Assembly (NCBI RefSeq): GCF_040702995.1
Contig: NZ_CP159992.1
Span: forward strand, 4,427,501-4,491,500
Length of the DNA: 64,000 bases
From: Paenibacillus sp. AN1007
Lineage (GTDB): Bacteria > Bacillota > Bacilli > Paenibacillales > Paenibacillaceae
Direction of reading: 5' to 3'
Shown here: positions 34,052 through 43,258 of the stretch, piece by piece
How the letters are laid out: every line of letters starts with the position of its first letter
Numbering within the stretch: position 1 is the stretch's first letter
Notes under the pieces: model-generated
Databases searched by the model: none
What the model saw: only the letters and a program-made list of their open reading frames with translations
Told to the model about the DNA's origin: nothing
Position numbers and translations under genes: made by a program

Positions 34052-35032
34052 TTATCTCACCTCTGCCACGGTTTGACCATCGGGGACAGGAGTTCCAAAG
34101 TCTGGTGTACCATCTTCTTTCCAATGAAGGATTTGGGCACGGGCATGGCGGTTCGGATCGTACAGCGGGTCTCCCTCAATCTCTTTGTAGTTACGGGCAT
34201 GATAGATCAGAATATCGGTTTGACCATCCGGTGAAACGGTAAAGCTGTTATGTCCAGGTCCGTATTGTCCGTTCTCTTCACTAGTCTGAAATACAGGCTC
34301 TGGTGACTTCACCCAGCTCGCCGGATCAAGCAGATCGGCATTTTCATCCGCTGTGAGCAGTCCCATACAGTAATGATGATCCGTTGCACTCGCAGAATAA
34401 CTGATAAACAGGCGTCCATTGCGATGCAGCACTGCGGCACCTTCATTCACTTTAAAACCGATGATCTCCCAATCGTATTCAGGGGTTGCAATCATAACCT
34501 GCTCACCGCGCAGTGTCCACGGATTTTCCATTTCACAAATGTAGAGGTTTGAATTGCCGTCAATGTTCGGGTCTTTCTGGGCCCAGACCAGATAACGCGT
34601 ACCTCTATGCTCAAAGGTGGTGGCATCCAGCGCAAAACTCTCCCATTTCGTACGAATCTGGCCTTTTTCCTCCCACTTTCCTTCAAGCGGGTTAGCAGCG
34701 GCGTTCTCCAGCACATACATGCGGTGGTCGAACAAACCCTCATTGGTCTCACTTGTATGCGCCGCCGCGTAGTATATGTACCATTTGCCATCGATAAAAT
34801 GAATCTCCGGTGCCCAAATGTTGGCACTCATTGGCCCTGTCTCCCGTTTGGTCCAAGCAGTTACTGGTTCAGCATCTCTCAAAGCCTCCAGTGTCGCTGC
34901 ACGCCGAATTTCAATCCGGTCAAAAGCCGGTACGGAAGCTGAAAAGTAATAGTACCCGTCCGTATGACGGTACACCCAAGGATCAGCTCGCTGCTCCAGC
35001 ATGGGATTGGTAAATGTAATTGAATTGGTCAT
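34052..35032 (-). CDS. GH43 glycosidase (intracellular, arabinan/arabinoxylan side)
   Basis: A 326-residue five-bladed beta-propeller hydrolase without a signal peptide. Catalytic residues of GH43 can be placed: general base Asp in QRADPWVYRH, pKa-modulating Asp in FALDATTFEH, general acid Glu in KVNEGAAVLH. Other blocks are NIWAPEIHFIDGKWYIYY and GQYGPGHNSFTVSPDGQTDI. It probably removes arabinose from oligosaccharides imported by the upstream ABC system. Substrate (arabino- or xylo-oligosaccharide) is inferred from the locus. It lies 520 bp downstream of the lipoprotein GH43, separated by a repeat region. Confidence 0.88.
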   Translation of the reverse strand: MTNSITFTNPMLEQRADPWVYRHTDGYYYFSASVPAFDRIEIRRAATLEALRDAEPVTAWTKRETGPMSANIWAPEIHFIDGKWYIYYAAAHTSETNEGLFDHRMYVLENAAANPLEGKWEEKGQIRTKWESFALDATTFEHRGTRYLVWAQKDPNIDGNSNLYICEMENPWTLRGEQVMIATPEYDWEIIGFKVNEGAAVLHRNGRLFISYSASATDHHYCMGLLTADENADLLDPASWVKSPEPVFQTSEENGQYGPGHNSFTVSPDGQTDILIYHARNYKEIEGDPLYDPNRHARAQILHWKEDGTPDFGTPVPDGQTVAEVR

Positions 35033-35554
35033 AGGTATAAACCCCTTTCATATATGTGTGTATGGCTTGGATCTATGATGTGCTTAGTGCGCTTACGAAA
35101 ACATGGAGAGCAGGTGTGGAGGGGCACAGCGGACGTTCGCGGGCGGTAGGGCCTTGGTGCTCTCCTTGCCCTCCGATTTCTTTCTTCCCGCTCCTGGCGG
35201 TGGAAATCGGATGTCAAACTCGCACACGCGGCTCCTTCCTCCCTCTCACTGCTGGTGCCTCTATGCCGCTTCAAGCACAGCACACGTTCGCGGGCGGTAG
35301 GGCCTTGGTGCTCTCCTTGACCTCCGATTTCTTTCTTCACCGCTCCTGGCGGTGGAAATCGGATGTCAAACTCGCACGCGCGGCTCCTTCCTCCCCCTCA
35401 CTGCTCGTGCCTCTATGCGGTGGCTGCTCGCGATGTTTTTGCTCGCTGACACACATCGGGCTTCGAGCCTTTAGGTTGGCTCGATCACTTCGGGTGTTGA
35501 CCGCTCTGTCGGGTCAACGCGCCCCTTCGCTGACCACCCTCCGGGGTCAGCGGT
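35033..35554. other. Non-coding repeat-bearing gap between two GH43 genes
   Basis: About 520 bp. Its core is a 151-bp tandem duplication (listed separately). Long frames cross it on both strands, but they follow the repeat and have no ribosome binding sites. No promoter was identified for the downstream GH43 gene. Confidence 0.6.
35134..35430. repeat. Tandem duplication, two copies of about 151 bp
   Basis: CGTTCGCGGGCGGTAGGGCC begins at 35134 and again at 35285 (period 151). Each copy holds an imperfect hairpin (CCGATTTC / GAAATCGG) and the common words GTCAAACTCGCAC and GGCTCCTTCCTCC. Copies differ at only a few positions, so the duplication is recent or maintained. Confidence 0.8.
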
Positions 35555-37129
35555 CTATTTCTCGGCTGCGCTGATTTGTTTGCCCCAGACCGCGATGCCG
35601 CGGTCATTCAGGCCAGTCACTACCAGCGCAGGCTGGCTTCGCTCCCAATCCCAGGATGGGAGCAGCTTCAGCTCTTCCGTGGAAGCGCCTCCCCCGGGGC
35701 TCTCCTTCCACGTCAGCGTTAACGTTTGTTTGCCATCAAACGTCCAGGTGCCTGAACCGTTCTCGCTTTCAATTTTGCCTTTGCTCGTCAGCGTATACGG
35801 TACGGCCTGCACCTGTCCGTTCACAGCCGGATCGAGGGCCATGCCTTCCCACGCTCCGGCAATCATCGATTGTGGAATGTCCTGCGCAGCCTCTCCGGCG
35901 TAACGTTCAGGCGACACGACAGGCCAGCCGTCTTTCGTCCACAGCATTTTGCGTACATGCAGATACGGCCAGTTTTTATCCGTCTCGCCCCGCGCATGAT
36001 GCACGATATAATAATCGTCGCCATCCTTGAGCACGGAATTGTGTCCAGGAGCAACCCAGCCCTCTCCCTCAGTGAAGCGGTATCCGCCCAGAATTTTGGT
36101 GCCTATCTCATACTGCGGCAGGTGCTCCGTATCCAACATTTTATTGCCGTTCATATCCGTATAAGGCCCTGTGATCGAGTCGGCACGAGCTACCCGCACG
36201 TTATAGTCTTCGAACAGAGAATCATAAGACACGAACAGGTAATATTTTTGAAATTCAGGATTGTAGACAATGTAAGGCCCCTCAACTGCGCCCTCTTCGG
36301 TTGCTCGATCTCTTGCGGCGATGCGGGTACCGTACCCCTCTTCCTTGAACTTGCCCGTATCCGGGTCAAGCGGTGCAATGTAGATCCCGTCGAAAAAGGA
36401 ACCATATACCATCCACGGGTTGCCCAAGGCATCGAGCACCGGATTGGCATCAATAGCATTCAGGCCGTCCTTTTCCTGACCAGCGGTCTTCACAACCAGT
36501 CCTTCATCTTTCCATGGCCCCTCGGGAGACTTGGAGGTCTGCAGCCCGATGGCGGACTGCGTGCTGCCAAAACTCGAAGCCGTATAATACAGTCGGTACG
36601 TATCTCCCGCTTTAATAATATCCGGTGCCCACAGGTTCGCTGCTCCTGTCCAATCAAGTGCTTCCTTTGGGATGCCTGGCAGAGCCTGCCCCACCCATTT
36701 CCAGTTGATCAAATCATCAGATTTGCGTACCATAACTCCCGGTTTGGGTTCCCCTGCTACTCGCACGTCTGTGGAATAGACGTAGTAACCTTGGTCTGTT
36801 TTGATAATCGCGGGATCATGTGCGTTGTTGACCGTCCACTTGGACTCGTCATCCAGAATCGAAAGATCATACATTTTTGGTTCCTGCGGGGCTTCCGGAA
36901 AGACCGGGGGTTTCGCCGTTTCTCCGCCATCTGCACAGCCTACCGTACCTATAAGCATCAGTAACATCAATGCTGCAGCTCCCTTCCTCGCCACGTTCCA
37001 TTTCTTGGGTTCGATCCGCTCTTTGCATTCTTTCATTTCATTCAACTCTTCTTTTCGCTCTTTTCGTCCTTTCGCTTCCTTCCAGCCTTCTCGCTGCTTC
37101 GGATTTTTCCATACTTTCCAGCCTTTCAT
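35555..37129 (-). CDS. GH43 endo-arabinanase-like lipoprotein
   Basis: A 524-residue secreted enzyme. The GH43 residues are the base Asp in VNNAHDPAIIKTD, Asp in NAIDANPVLDALG and acid Glu in AVEGPYIVYNPEF. The C-terminal domain (about 400-524) is the small beta domain of long endo-1,5-arabinanases. A lipobox (LMLIGTVGCA) marks a lipoprotein, but it is preceded by about 45 residues that are almost all Lys, Glu, Arg and Trp, an unusual cytoplasmic extension. Start is uncertain: GTG/ATG at 37138/37135 overlap the permease stop; ATG at 37129 has AAGGGG 8 nt upstream and is used. It is cotranscribed with the importer. Confidence 0.85.
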   Translation of the reverse strand: MKGWKVWKNPKQREGWKEAKGRKERKEELNEMKECKERIEPKKWNVARKGAAALMLLMLIGTVGCADGGETAKPPVFPEAPQEPKMYDLSILDDESKWTVNNAHDPAIIKTDQGYYVYSTDVRVAGEPKPGVMVRKSDDLINWKWVGQALPGIPKEALDWTGAANLWAPDIIKAGDTYRLYYTASSFGSTQSAIGLQTSKSPEGPWKDEGLVVKTAGQEKDGLNAIDANPVLDALGNPWMVYGSFFDGIYIAPLDPDTGKFKEEGYGTRIAARDRATEEGAVEGPYIVYNPEFQKYYLFVSYDSLFEDYNVRVARADSITGPYTDMNGNKMLDTEHLPQYEIGTKILGGYRFTEGEGWVAPGHNSVLKDGDDYYIVHHARGETDKNWPYLHVRKMLWTKDGWPVVSPERYAGEAAQDIPQSMIAGAWEGMALDPAVNGQVQAVPYTLTSKGKIESENGSGTWTFDGKQTLTLTWKESPGGGASTEELKLLPSWDWERSQPALVVTGLNDRGIAVWGKQISAAEK

Positions 37130-37134
37130 GCCCA

Positions 37135-37977
37135 TCACCCCTTGACTCCCGAGATTGCAACCGACTCGATAATCTGCTTCTGGAAGATCAGGAAGATGAT
37201 TAGAACAGGTAACAGAGCTACAATCGACGCCGCCATAATGAGCGGATAATCCGTTTGAATCGCATAGGTCGCGTTAAAGTTGGCAATGACCAGCTGCAAA
37301 GTTTGCTTTTCAGGTGAATTCAGATAAATGATCGGTGCCAAATAATCATTCCAGATGCCCATAAACCAGAGAATCAGCTGTGCAGCCACCGCAGGTTTTA
37401 TCAGCGGAAACGTGATGCTGGAATACAACCGGAAGTAGGAGCTTCCGTCGATCTTCGCTGCCTCAATGATCGCATCAGGCACACTGAGCAGATACTGCCG
37501 CAGGAAAAAGATCATAATCACATTCCCGAACAGTCCCGGTACAATGAGCGGCAGCAGGGTGTCCACCCAGCCCAGCTTGGAGAACATAATGAATTGTGGA
37601 ATCATGACCGTCGGATACGGAATCATCATGGATGCCAGCAGGGCGAGAAACAGTTTGTTTTTATGTGGGAATCTTAACTTGGCAAAAGCAAATGCTGCAA
37701 GACTCGATGTAAACGTACCTACCACCGTCACACTGAGTGCTACGATAAGACTGTTCTTGATCCCGCTGAGCAGCGGGCCCGCTTCCCAGATCTCTTTATA
37801 TTTATCGAACCGAAACACTTCCGGAATCCAGACCGGCGGCAGTGCGAACACATCCTGCTTCTCCTTGAGCGAGGTGGACAGCATCCAGAGCAAAGGCGCA
37901 ATCATCGCAATCGCACCGATGGACAGAACGATAAATATAATGGAGTTTGTTACTTTCCTTCTTTGACTATAAGACAT
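37135..37977 (-). CDS. ABC sugar permease, AraQ/MalG-like
   Basis: A 280-residue inner-membrane permease with six helices. The family EAA loop is visible (DAIIEAAKIDGSSYFRLYSS, then ITFPLIKPAVAAQLI). The second of two permeases, downstream of the AraP-like gene with 27 nt between. The order (binding protein, permease, permease, endo-arabinanase) is like B. subtilis araNPQ-abnA, a system for arabinooligosaccharides. No ATPase gene is present, so a shared MsmX-type ATPase elsewhere must drive it. ATG at 37977 chosen; a GTG four codons upstream is the alternative. Confidence 0.9.
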   Translation of the reverse strand: MSYSQRRKVTNSIIFIVLSIGAIAMIAPLLWMLSTSLKEKQDVFALPPVWIPEVFRFDKYKEIWEAGPLLSGIKNSLIVALSVTVVGTFTSSLAAFAFAKLRFPHKNKLFLALLASMMIPYPTVMIPQFIMFSKLGWVDTLLPLIVPGLFGNVIMIFFLRQYLLSVPDAIIEAAKIDGSSYFRLYSSITFPLIKPAVAAQLILWFMGIWNDYLAPIIYLNSPEKQTLQLVIANFNATYAIQTDYPLIMAASIVALLPVLIIFLIFQKQIIESVAISGVKG

Positions 37978-38004
37978 CTTCCGTTCCACTCCCTTCCTCG
38001 CCCA

Positions 38005-38895
38005 TTAATCCCCGTCGTAGGCTGATCTTTCGTTAAGTTTGAACTGCACAAGCGTAATCACAAAGATGAAGATACCCAGAATCATGGCCATCGCTGAAGC
38101 ATAACCCATCTGCAGGTTGCTGAAGGCCTTCTGCCAGATATAAAAGACAATCGAAGCCGATGCATATTCCGGTCCGCCTGTCGGTGTCATAATGTTCATC
38201 TCGGTGAAGATTTGCGAACCCCCGATGATATTCGTCACCACGAGGAAAAACGTTACAGGTTTCACCATTGGCCAGGTGATATTACGGAAAATCTGAAAGC
38301 CGTTCGCGCCATCCAGCTCGGCAGCTTCGTAATAGGTACGGGACACACTTTGCAGTGCCGCCAGGTATAACAGCATCGTATATCCGAGACCTTTCCAGAC
38401 GGTCATGATGATCAGTGCAGGTTTTACCGTATCTTTGTTGGCCAGCCAGTTGGGGCCTTTAATGCCAAACAGGTCGAGGAACTGGTTCACCAGACCATAG
38501 TCTCCGTTGTAAGCCCAGTTCCACATAATGGATACCGCTGCCAAGGAAGAGATAACCGGTATGTAGTAGATCACACGAAAAGTGGTTGTACCCGGAATTT
38601 TACGATTTAGCCCCATTGCTAGCAGCAGCGCCAGCAAAAGACCAATCGGAATGCCGAGCATCAGGTAAAACGTATTAAACATCGCCTTGTAAAAAAGATC
38701 ATCGGTCAACAAATCTTTAAAGTTGGCAAGCCCGATAAAGTTCATCTGCCCCAGTCCGTCCCAATCGGTAAAGGAACCATAGAGAGAATAGAGGAACGGG
38801 AACAATACAAAGATCAGCAGCCCCAAAATGGGGGGCAAAATAAACAAGTATCCATACATCATCTCTTTGCGATACAAACTCGATTTCGTATTCAC
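38005..38895 (-). CDS. ABC sugar permease, AraP/MalF-like
   Basis: A 296-residue permease with six helices; the first is MYGYLFILPPILGLLIFVLF. The EAA loop reads RTYYEAAELDGANGFQIFRN, then ITWPMVKPVTF. I choose the GTG at 38895 (AGGGGTG 5 nt upstream); an ATG 12 codons earlier has no site. It follows the binding-protein gene after a 404-bp gap containing a strong hairpin, a common way to reduce permease expression relative to the binding protein. Partner of the AraQ-like permease. Confidence 0.88.
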   Translation of the reverse strand: MNTKSSLYRKEMMYGYLFILPPILGLLIFVLFPFLYSLYGSFTDWDGLGQMNFIGLANFKDLLTDDLFYKAMFNTFYLMLGIPIGLLLALLLAMGLNRKIPGTTTFRVIYYIPVISSLAAVSIMWNWAYNGDYGLVNQFLDLFGIKGPNWLANKDTVKPALIIMTVWKGLGYTMLLYLAALQSVSRTYYEAAELDGANGFQIFRNITWPMVKPVTFFLVVTNIIGGSQIFTEMNIMTPTGGPEYASASIVFYIWQKAFSNLQMGYASAMAMILGIFIFVITLVQFKLNERSAYDGD

Positions 38896-39299
38896 GTGTT
38901 CACCCCTGTTTCTAAGATCAGCATGTGGCATACATCGATTGGCCTTTTCGAATCATGACTTCTGCTCTGTTCCGGTCAATACATGCCACATGCTCGTATG
39001 GAATCTGGCGATAAAAGTTAAACTCAAGCGTTTGTTCAGTCCACTCCGATGACAGAATAACCTGGAGAGCAGCTGTTATCCCCAGATTTCTTGAATTCCC
39101 TTTTTCAAAGGGGAAAAACCGGTGATAAAGGCGAAGCTTATGCTTCCGACGCAGCTTTCTTCCAGAAAGCTTTTAGCTCCACTTTTCCAGTTTTTTCTAT
39201 CCTCTACGTTACAACGTGTAAAAAATAGTTCATCTCATATCATCTCTAACAAACAAATGCCAGCAGCATCGGTTCAGGCTGCTGGCATCCCTTGTCTAT
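38896..39299. other. Gap between binding-protein and permease genes
   Basis: About 400 bp without a gene on either strand. It holds the strong hairpin after the binding-protein gene, and a second weak hairpin region around 39130-39190 (AAGCTT-rich). Confidence 0.6.
39257..39288 (-). terminator. Strong hairpin after binding-protein gene
   Basis: A perfect 11-bp stem (ATGCCAGCAGC / GCTGCTGGCAT), then TTTGTTTG on the minus strand. It probably terminates partly and stabilises the binding-protein transcript. Confidence 0.75.
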
Positions 39300-40646
39300 C
39301 TATTTATTCTGGGATTTCTTCTCCTGCTCCACCGCTTTGTCCAGCAGCTTCTGCATCTTCGGCTGCTGCTGCTTCACATAGTCTGCGGCAGTGATCTTGC
39401 CGTCGAGTACTGGCTGAATGTCAGTGAAGAACATGTCATACCACTCTGCGTTGTATGTGTAGTTACCTGGCAGCGCACGTCCGTAGTCTTTCACGATATC
39501 GATAAATTCCTGTTTGTTTGCCGGTTTGGTCGAGGTGTCTTTCGCCCACTCGTCCGCCATATCAAGCAGGTTCGGAATCTGCACCTTGGCGTCTACCAAC
39601 TGCTTCATGCCTTCCTTCGATGCCGTGAGGTAATTCACCAGTGCAGCGGCTTCTTCCGGATGTTTTGTTTTGGCGGATACGCCGATTCCGAGGGAACCGA
39701 TCCATGTTGCCGGTTTGCCTGTTGATCCAGCCGGGAAAGGCAGCAGGTCATAATCGAATGGAAGCTTTTCAAAAGTACTCATGTCCCACGGACCTACAGG
39801 GAAGAAAGCCATCTCACCCTTCATCCAGCGCTGATATGTATCAAGCGTTTGTGCTTCCTCAATGGAAGGTGTGATTTTGTATTTGTTCTGCATGTCCGCA
39901 AAAAATTGCAGCGCTTCCGCAAATTTCGGATCATCAATGGTTACTTTCGTTTTGCTCTCGTCCAGCCAGTCTGCCCCGTTGCTCCATACAAAAGCTTGCA
40001 GTGCCCACTGTACGTTAAAACCTGTGCCGAATACATCCGGTTTACCGTCCCCGTTCGTATCCTTGGTAGCCTGCTGGTTCACCTTAATGAACTCTTCCCA
40101 AGTATACGGTTTGTCCGGATCAGGGAGTGGAATGCCTTCTTTTTCAAACAGTGTCTTGTTGTACCCCAATGCAAACGGCCCGACATCCTTAGGCATACCG
40201 TAAAGATCACCCTGCCCTGCCATCTGACCATCATAACGATACAAGTCCACACCGTACTTCCAAATATTATCCAGATTGATATCCTTGTTTTTCTCAATAT
40301 AAGGTGTGAGGTTCATCAGCACCTTGCTGTTAACGTATGCCTTCATATCCCCCGGTGCGAAATAAAATACGTCAGGCATGCTGTTGCCTGTAATCGCTGC
40401 CCGCAGTTTGGTTGCGTATTGATCTGCAGCGGTTACGATGATTTTAACTTTGACGCCGGGATGCTCTTCTTCAAACTTTTTCACAACAGCCTGATACGCT
40501 TTCTGTTCGTCCGTACCTCCCCGGAACATAAACGTCAGCTCTTTCTCCCCGCTCGAACTTCCACTTCCCCCTCCACAGCCTGCAAGCACCAGCGCACTAA
40601 CCAGCATTAGCAGCATAAACGTAACCCAACTCTTTCTCTTGACCAT
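39300..40646 (-). CDS. Sugar ABC transporter binding lipoprotein, AraN-like
   Basis: A 448-residue family 1 solute-binding protein. The signal peptide ends in a lipobox (ALVLAGCGGG). Typical stretches: LTFMFRGGTDEQKAYQAVVK, VKIIVTAADQYATKLRAAIT, DVFYFAPGDMKAYVNSKVLM and WMKGEMAFFPVGPWDMSTFE. It captures oligosaccharides for the two downstream permeases. The arabinooligosaccharide substrate is inferred from flanking GH43 genes and the AraNPQ-like order. AGGAGG precedes the ATG at 40646, and a TTGACT/GATAAA promoter lies upstream. Confidence 0.92.
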   Translation of the reverse strand: MVKRKSWVTFMLLMLVSALVLAGCGGGSGSSSGEKELTFMFRGGTDEQKAYQAVVKKFEEEHPGVKVKIIVTAADQYATKLRAAITGNSMPDVFYFAPGDMKAYVNSKVLMNLTPYIEKNKDINLDNIWKYGVDLYRYDGQMAGQGDLYGMPKDVGPFALGYNKTLFEKEGIPLPDPDKPYTWEEFIKVNQQATKDTNGDGKPDVFGTGFNVQWALQAFVWSNGADWLDESKTKVTIDDPKFAEALQFFADMQNKYKITPSIEEAQTLDTYQRWMKGEMAFFPVGPWDMSTFEKLPFDYDLLPFPAGSTGKPATWIGSLGIGVSAKTKHPEEAAALVNYLTASKEGMKQLVDAKVQIPNLLDMADEWAKDTSTKPANKQEFIDIVKDYGRALPGNYTYNAEWYDMFFTDIQPVLDGKITAADYVKQQQPKMQKLLDKAVEQEKKSQNK

Positions 40647-40713
40647 ATGAACCCCTCCTGATCTGGACTTGTAAACGTATTCAATATGATGAATCAGCAT
40701 TTCTGTTGTTAAA

Positions 40714-40741
40714 TTTATCAAATCCAGATCCGTTTAGTCAA
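40714..40741 (-). promoter_or_regulatory. Promoter of importer operon
   Basis: TTGACT (40741-40736), 16-bp spacer, GATAAA (40719-40714) on the minus strand, about 70 bp before the binding-protein ATG. Confidence 0.6.
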
Positions 40742-40785
40742 TACTTTATTAAAACATTTTATATTTATTTAAAATAAATGACATG

Positions 40786-41838
40786 CTAATATGTCGGCCA
40801 TCCGTTTGCGTCCCACAGCAGATCATTAATGAGCAGTTTCGGATTGCCATTATCAGTCGCATCATAAGCATGGCGTACGATTAGATTGCCGTTAACCACG
40901 TCCTGCCCACCCGGGCCTTTCCATCTCACATTGCCTGCATCGAGCACTGTGCCGCCACCATTCATCATATTAACTCCATTTTTGTCCACATAAGGTCCCG
41001 TGATGCTGGCGGAGCGCCCGTAGACCATTTTGTAGGTACTGTTCACGCCTTTACAGCAGGAGTCAATCGAAGCAAACAGATAATAATATCCGTTCCGGTA
41101 CACGATACTTGGCGCTTCAATCGCGCCCCCGTTATTGGGACGTGCTGCAATCGAGGAGATGCCGCCTGTCGGTTTCATCGTGTTTTTGTCCAGCTTAACA
41201 ATCTTCAGACCACTCCAGAACGATCCAAGGGCCAGCCATGGATTACCTGAAGCGTCAATGACCAGTTCCGGATCAATGGCGTTGTAATTATTCGATGTTG
41301 TGGACTGCAGCACAAGCCCCTCATCCTTCCACTGCCCTGCGCCAACGCTGTTTGCGGATGCCAAGCCAATAGCAGATCTGTTGGAGCCAAAGGTGGAGAT
41401 GGAATAATAGAGCCACACTTTACCGTTGTACCGCTGCACGTCCGGTGCCCATACATCCAGATCTTTCTGTCCAGGTACAGCCGAGTTCCACCACGATGGC
41501 TCTTTCAAAAAAATCTGCGGCACACGGTACCATGACGTTCCGTTATCTGATTTCAACACCTGAATGCCAGGCCCTGTGGAAAAGGTGTACCAGGAATTCC
41601 CCTCTTTGATGAGGGTTGGATCATGAACAGCGATGTCTCCCGACAAGTTCCAAAACGCCGCCAAAGCCTTTGACTGTCCTGCAAGCACCAGCACCAACAC
41701 CAACAATACCGGTAAAGCCCAACGCCTTTTTGCTGGAATCCTCGAACTTCTCGCATGATTCAAGCGGTCCGAACTCCTTAATTCCTCTGAGCCCGCTGCA
41801 CTCTTCACCCATCTCTTCCATAAACTGAATTTCTTCAT
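40786..41838 (-). CDS. GH43 endo-1,5-alpha-L-arabinanase (secreted)
   Basis: A 350-residue beta-propeller arabinanase. The base Asp is in IAVHDPTLIKEG, second Asp in YNAIDPELVIDASG, acid Glu in AIEAPSIVYRNG. Other family blocks are LDVWAPDVQRYNGKVWLYYS and LGSFWSGLKIVKLD. A membrane segment (RRWALPVLLVLVLVLAGQSK, then ALAAF) acts as signal peptide but follows 38 hydrophilic residues, which is long. It should cut arabinan outside the cell into oligomers for the AraNPQ-like importer. It is divergent from the regulator at 42172. Confidence 0.92.
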   Translation of the reverse strand: MKKFSLWKRWVKSAAGSEELRSSDRLNHARSSRIPAKRRWALPVLLVLVLVLAGQSKALAAFWNLSGDIAVHDPTLIKEGNSWYTFSTGPGIQVLKSDNGTSWYRVPQIFLKEPSWWNSAVPGQKDLDVWAPDVQRYNGKVWLYYSISTFGSNRSAIGLASANSVGAGQWKDEGLVLQSTTSNNYNAIDPELVIDASGNPWLALGSFWSGLKIVKLDKNTMKPTGGISSIAARPNNGGAIEAPSIVYRNGYYYLFASIDSCCKGVNSTYKMVYGRSASITGPYVDKNGVNMMNGGGTVLDAGNVRWKGPGGQDVVNGNLIVRHAYDATDNGNPKLLINDLLWDANGWPTY

Positions 41839-42171
41839 ACCGGAACGCCACCTCTCCTGATTAAATGGTTTCTTTGGTTCATGAAGTATTAAATCAATTT
41901 AAGTATAATAGGATTATAAAAGCGGTTACATGACAATTCAATGGTATATTTCAAATATATATGAATTAATTCAATGTTTTATTTGGAGCTAATTTGAGAT
42001 GAAACGTGAGTCTTAGTTTCGATTTTCCAACGTTTAATAGGGAATAACTCTCGATTCTCCGCTCTTTCTTTCCAGCATATAATGATTTATAATTATATGA
42101 AATAAAACAGTCACATGTACAAAAGTCTGCGTAAAGAGGCTTTGTTCAGAACGGGGAAAGGACATCCACCT
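41839..42171. other. Divergent control region, GH43 / regulator
   Basis: About 330 bp, AT-rich, without a gene. It must hold the promoters of the arabinanase (minus) and the regulator (plus), and presumably the operator of the regulator. No clear palindrome could be fixed by eye. Confidence 0.5.
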
Positions 42172-43089
42172 ATGATTTATATTAAAGATCTGATGTCAGG
42201 TGTGAACATTTTCAAAGCACTCAGTTCCGAAATTCGCATTCAGATTATTGAACTGCTGGCCAAAAACCAAAGTCTTAATCTCAATGACCTCGCGACCAAG
42301 CTCGGACTTAGTAACGGTGCAATTACAATGCATATCAAAAAACTGGAGGAGAGCGGATTAATCGAGATTAATACCGCTGTTGGCAAACACGGCATCCAGA
42401 AGATCTGTTATCTTAACGAGGAAAAATTAATGGTTGACCTGCGCTCACAGGAGATTCACAACCGGTACGAGGTGGAGATTCAGGTTGGGCATTACAGCGA
42501 TTATCAGGCTGCACCAACGTGCGGAATCGCTACCAAAGACAGCATTATCGGGGAGTTCGATGACCCCCGCTATTTTGCCGATCCGCTTCGGATCGATGCA
42601 GAGATGATCTGGCTGGCCGAAGGATATCTGGAATATCGTATTCCCAACTATCTCAAGCCCAACCAGACCTTTAGCGAGATTCAGCTGTCTATGGAACTGG
42701 GTTCAGAAGCCCCTGGATTCTGTGATAACTATCCGTCGGATATTTACTTTTATATCAATGGCAAAAAAATCGGACTCTGGACGAGTCCGGGAGATTTCGG
42801 CGATACGCGCGGCACGTTTAATCCCGATTGGTGGCCTCCGCACCTGAATCAATACGGCATGCTGAAGCTGATTCGCATTACGAAGGAAGGCAGCTATATT
42901 GACGGATGCCGGATTTCGGATGTAACGCTGGATGATATCGCGCTGGATTACAAAAGTGATATCCACTTTCGCATCGCAGTTACCGACGAGCCTGTCAACA
43001 AACGCGGCCTGACCATTTTCGGCAAAAACTTCGGCAACTACGGTCAGGGACTGCTGGCACGAGTGCTTTATAATGTGCAGGAGGACTAG
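42172..43089 (+). CDS. Winged-helix regulator with large C-terminal domain (copy 1)
   Basis: A 305-residue regulator. An ArsR-like winged helix is N-terminal (IFKALSSEIRIQIIELLAKN; LGLSNGAITMHIKKLEESGL). A conserved domain of about 200 residues follows with the marks PTCGIATKDSIIGEFDDPRY, MELGSEAPG, LWTSPGDFGDTRG and WWPPHLNQYGMLKLIRIT. It is clearly homologous over its length to the protein at 55639-56562. Both lie divergent from an arabinan-degrading enzyme, so they probably control arabinan use, perhaps sensing a sugar through the beta-rich C-terminal domain. That role is inference. ATG at 42172 has AAAGGA 9 nt upstream. Confidence 0.8.
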   Translation: MIYIKDLMSGVNIFKALSSEIRIQIIELLAKNQSLNLNDLATKLGLSNGAITMHIKKLEESGLIEINTAVGKHGIQKICYLNEEKLMVDLRSQEIHNRYEVEIQVGHYSDYQAAPTCGIATKDSIIGEFDDPRYFADPLRIDAEMIWLAEGYLEYRIPNYLKPNQTFSEIQLSMELGSEAPGFCDNYPSDIYFYINGKKIGLWTSPGDFGDTRGTFNPDWWPPHLNQYGMLKLIRITKEGSYIDGCRISDVTLDDIALDYKSDIHFRIAVTDEPVNKRGLTIFGKNFGNYGQGLLARVLYNVQED

Positions 43090-43258
43090 GTTGACAGAGT
43101 TACCCCGGGAGCATCCTCCTGATCTGTAGAAGAGTGCGAATCTGCACTCTTTTTTAATGCCTTTGGTACCGTCCATATCCATCTTAAGTTAAACGAATGA
43201 GGATATCGCTGTGATATACTTGTAGTCTGTAGGAAAAGTGATAACGGGTGGGATTCTT

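Noticed and set aside
35134..35430. CRISPR-like repeat
   Set aside because: Only two copies of a 151-bp unit directly abutting, with no spacers and no cas genes.
35870..36964. 364-codon plus-strand ORF
   Set aside because: Antisense to the GH43 lipoprotein gene; no recognisable domain or start signal.
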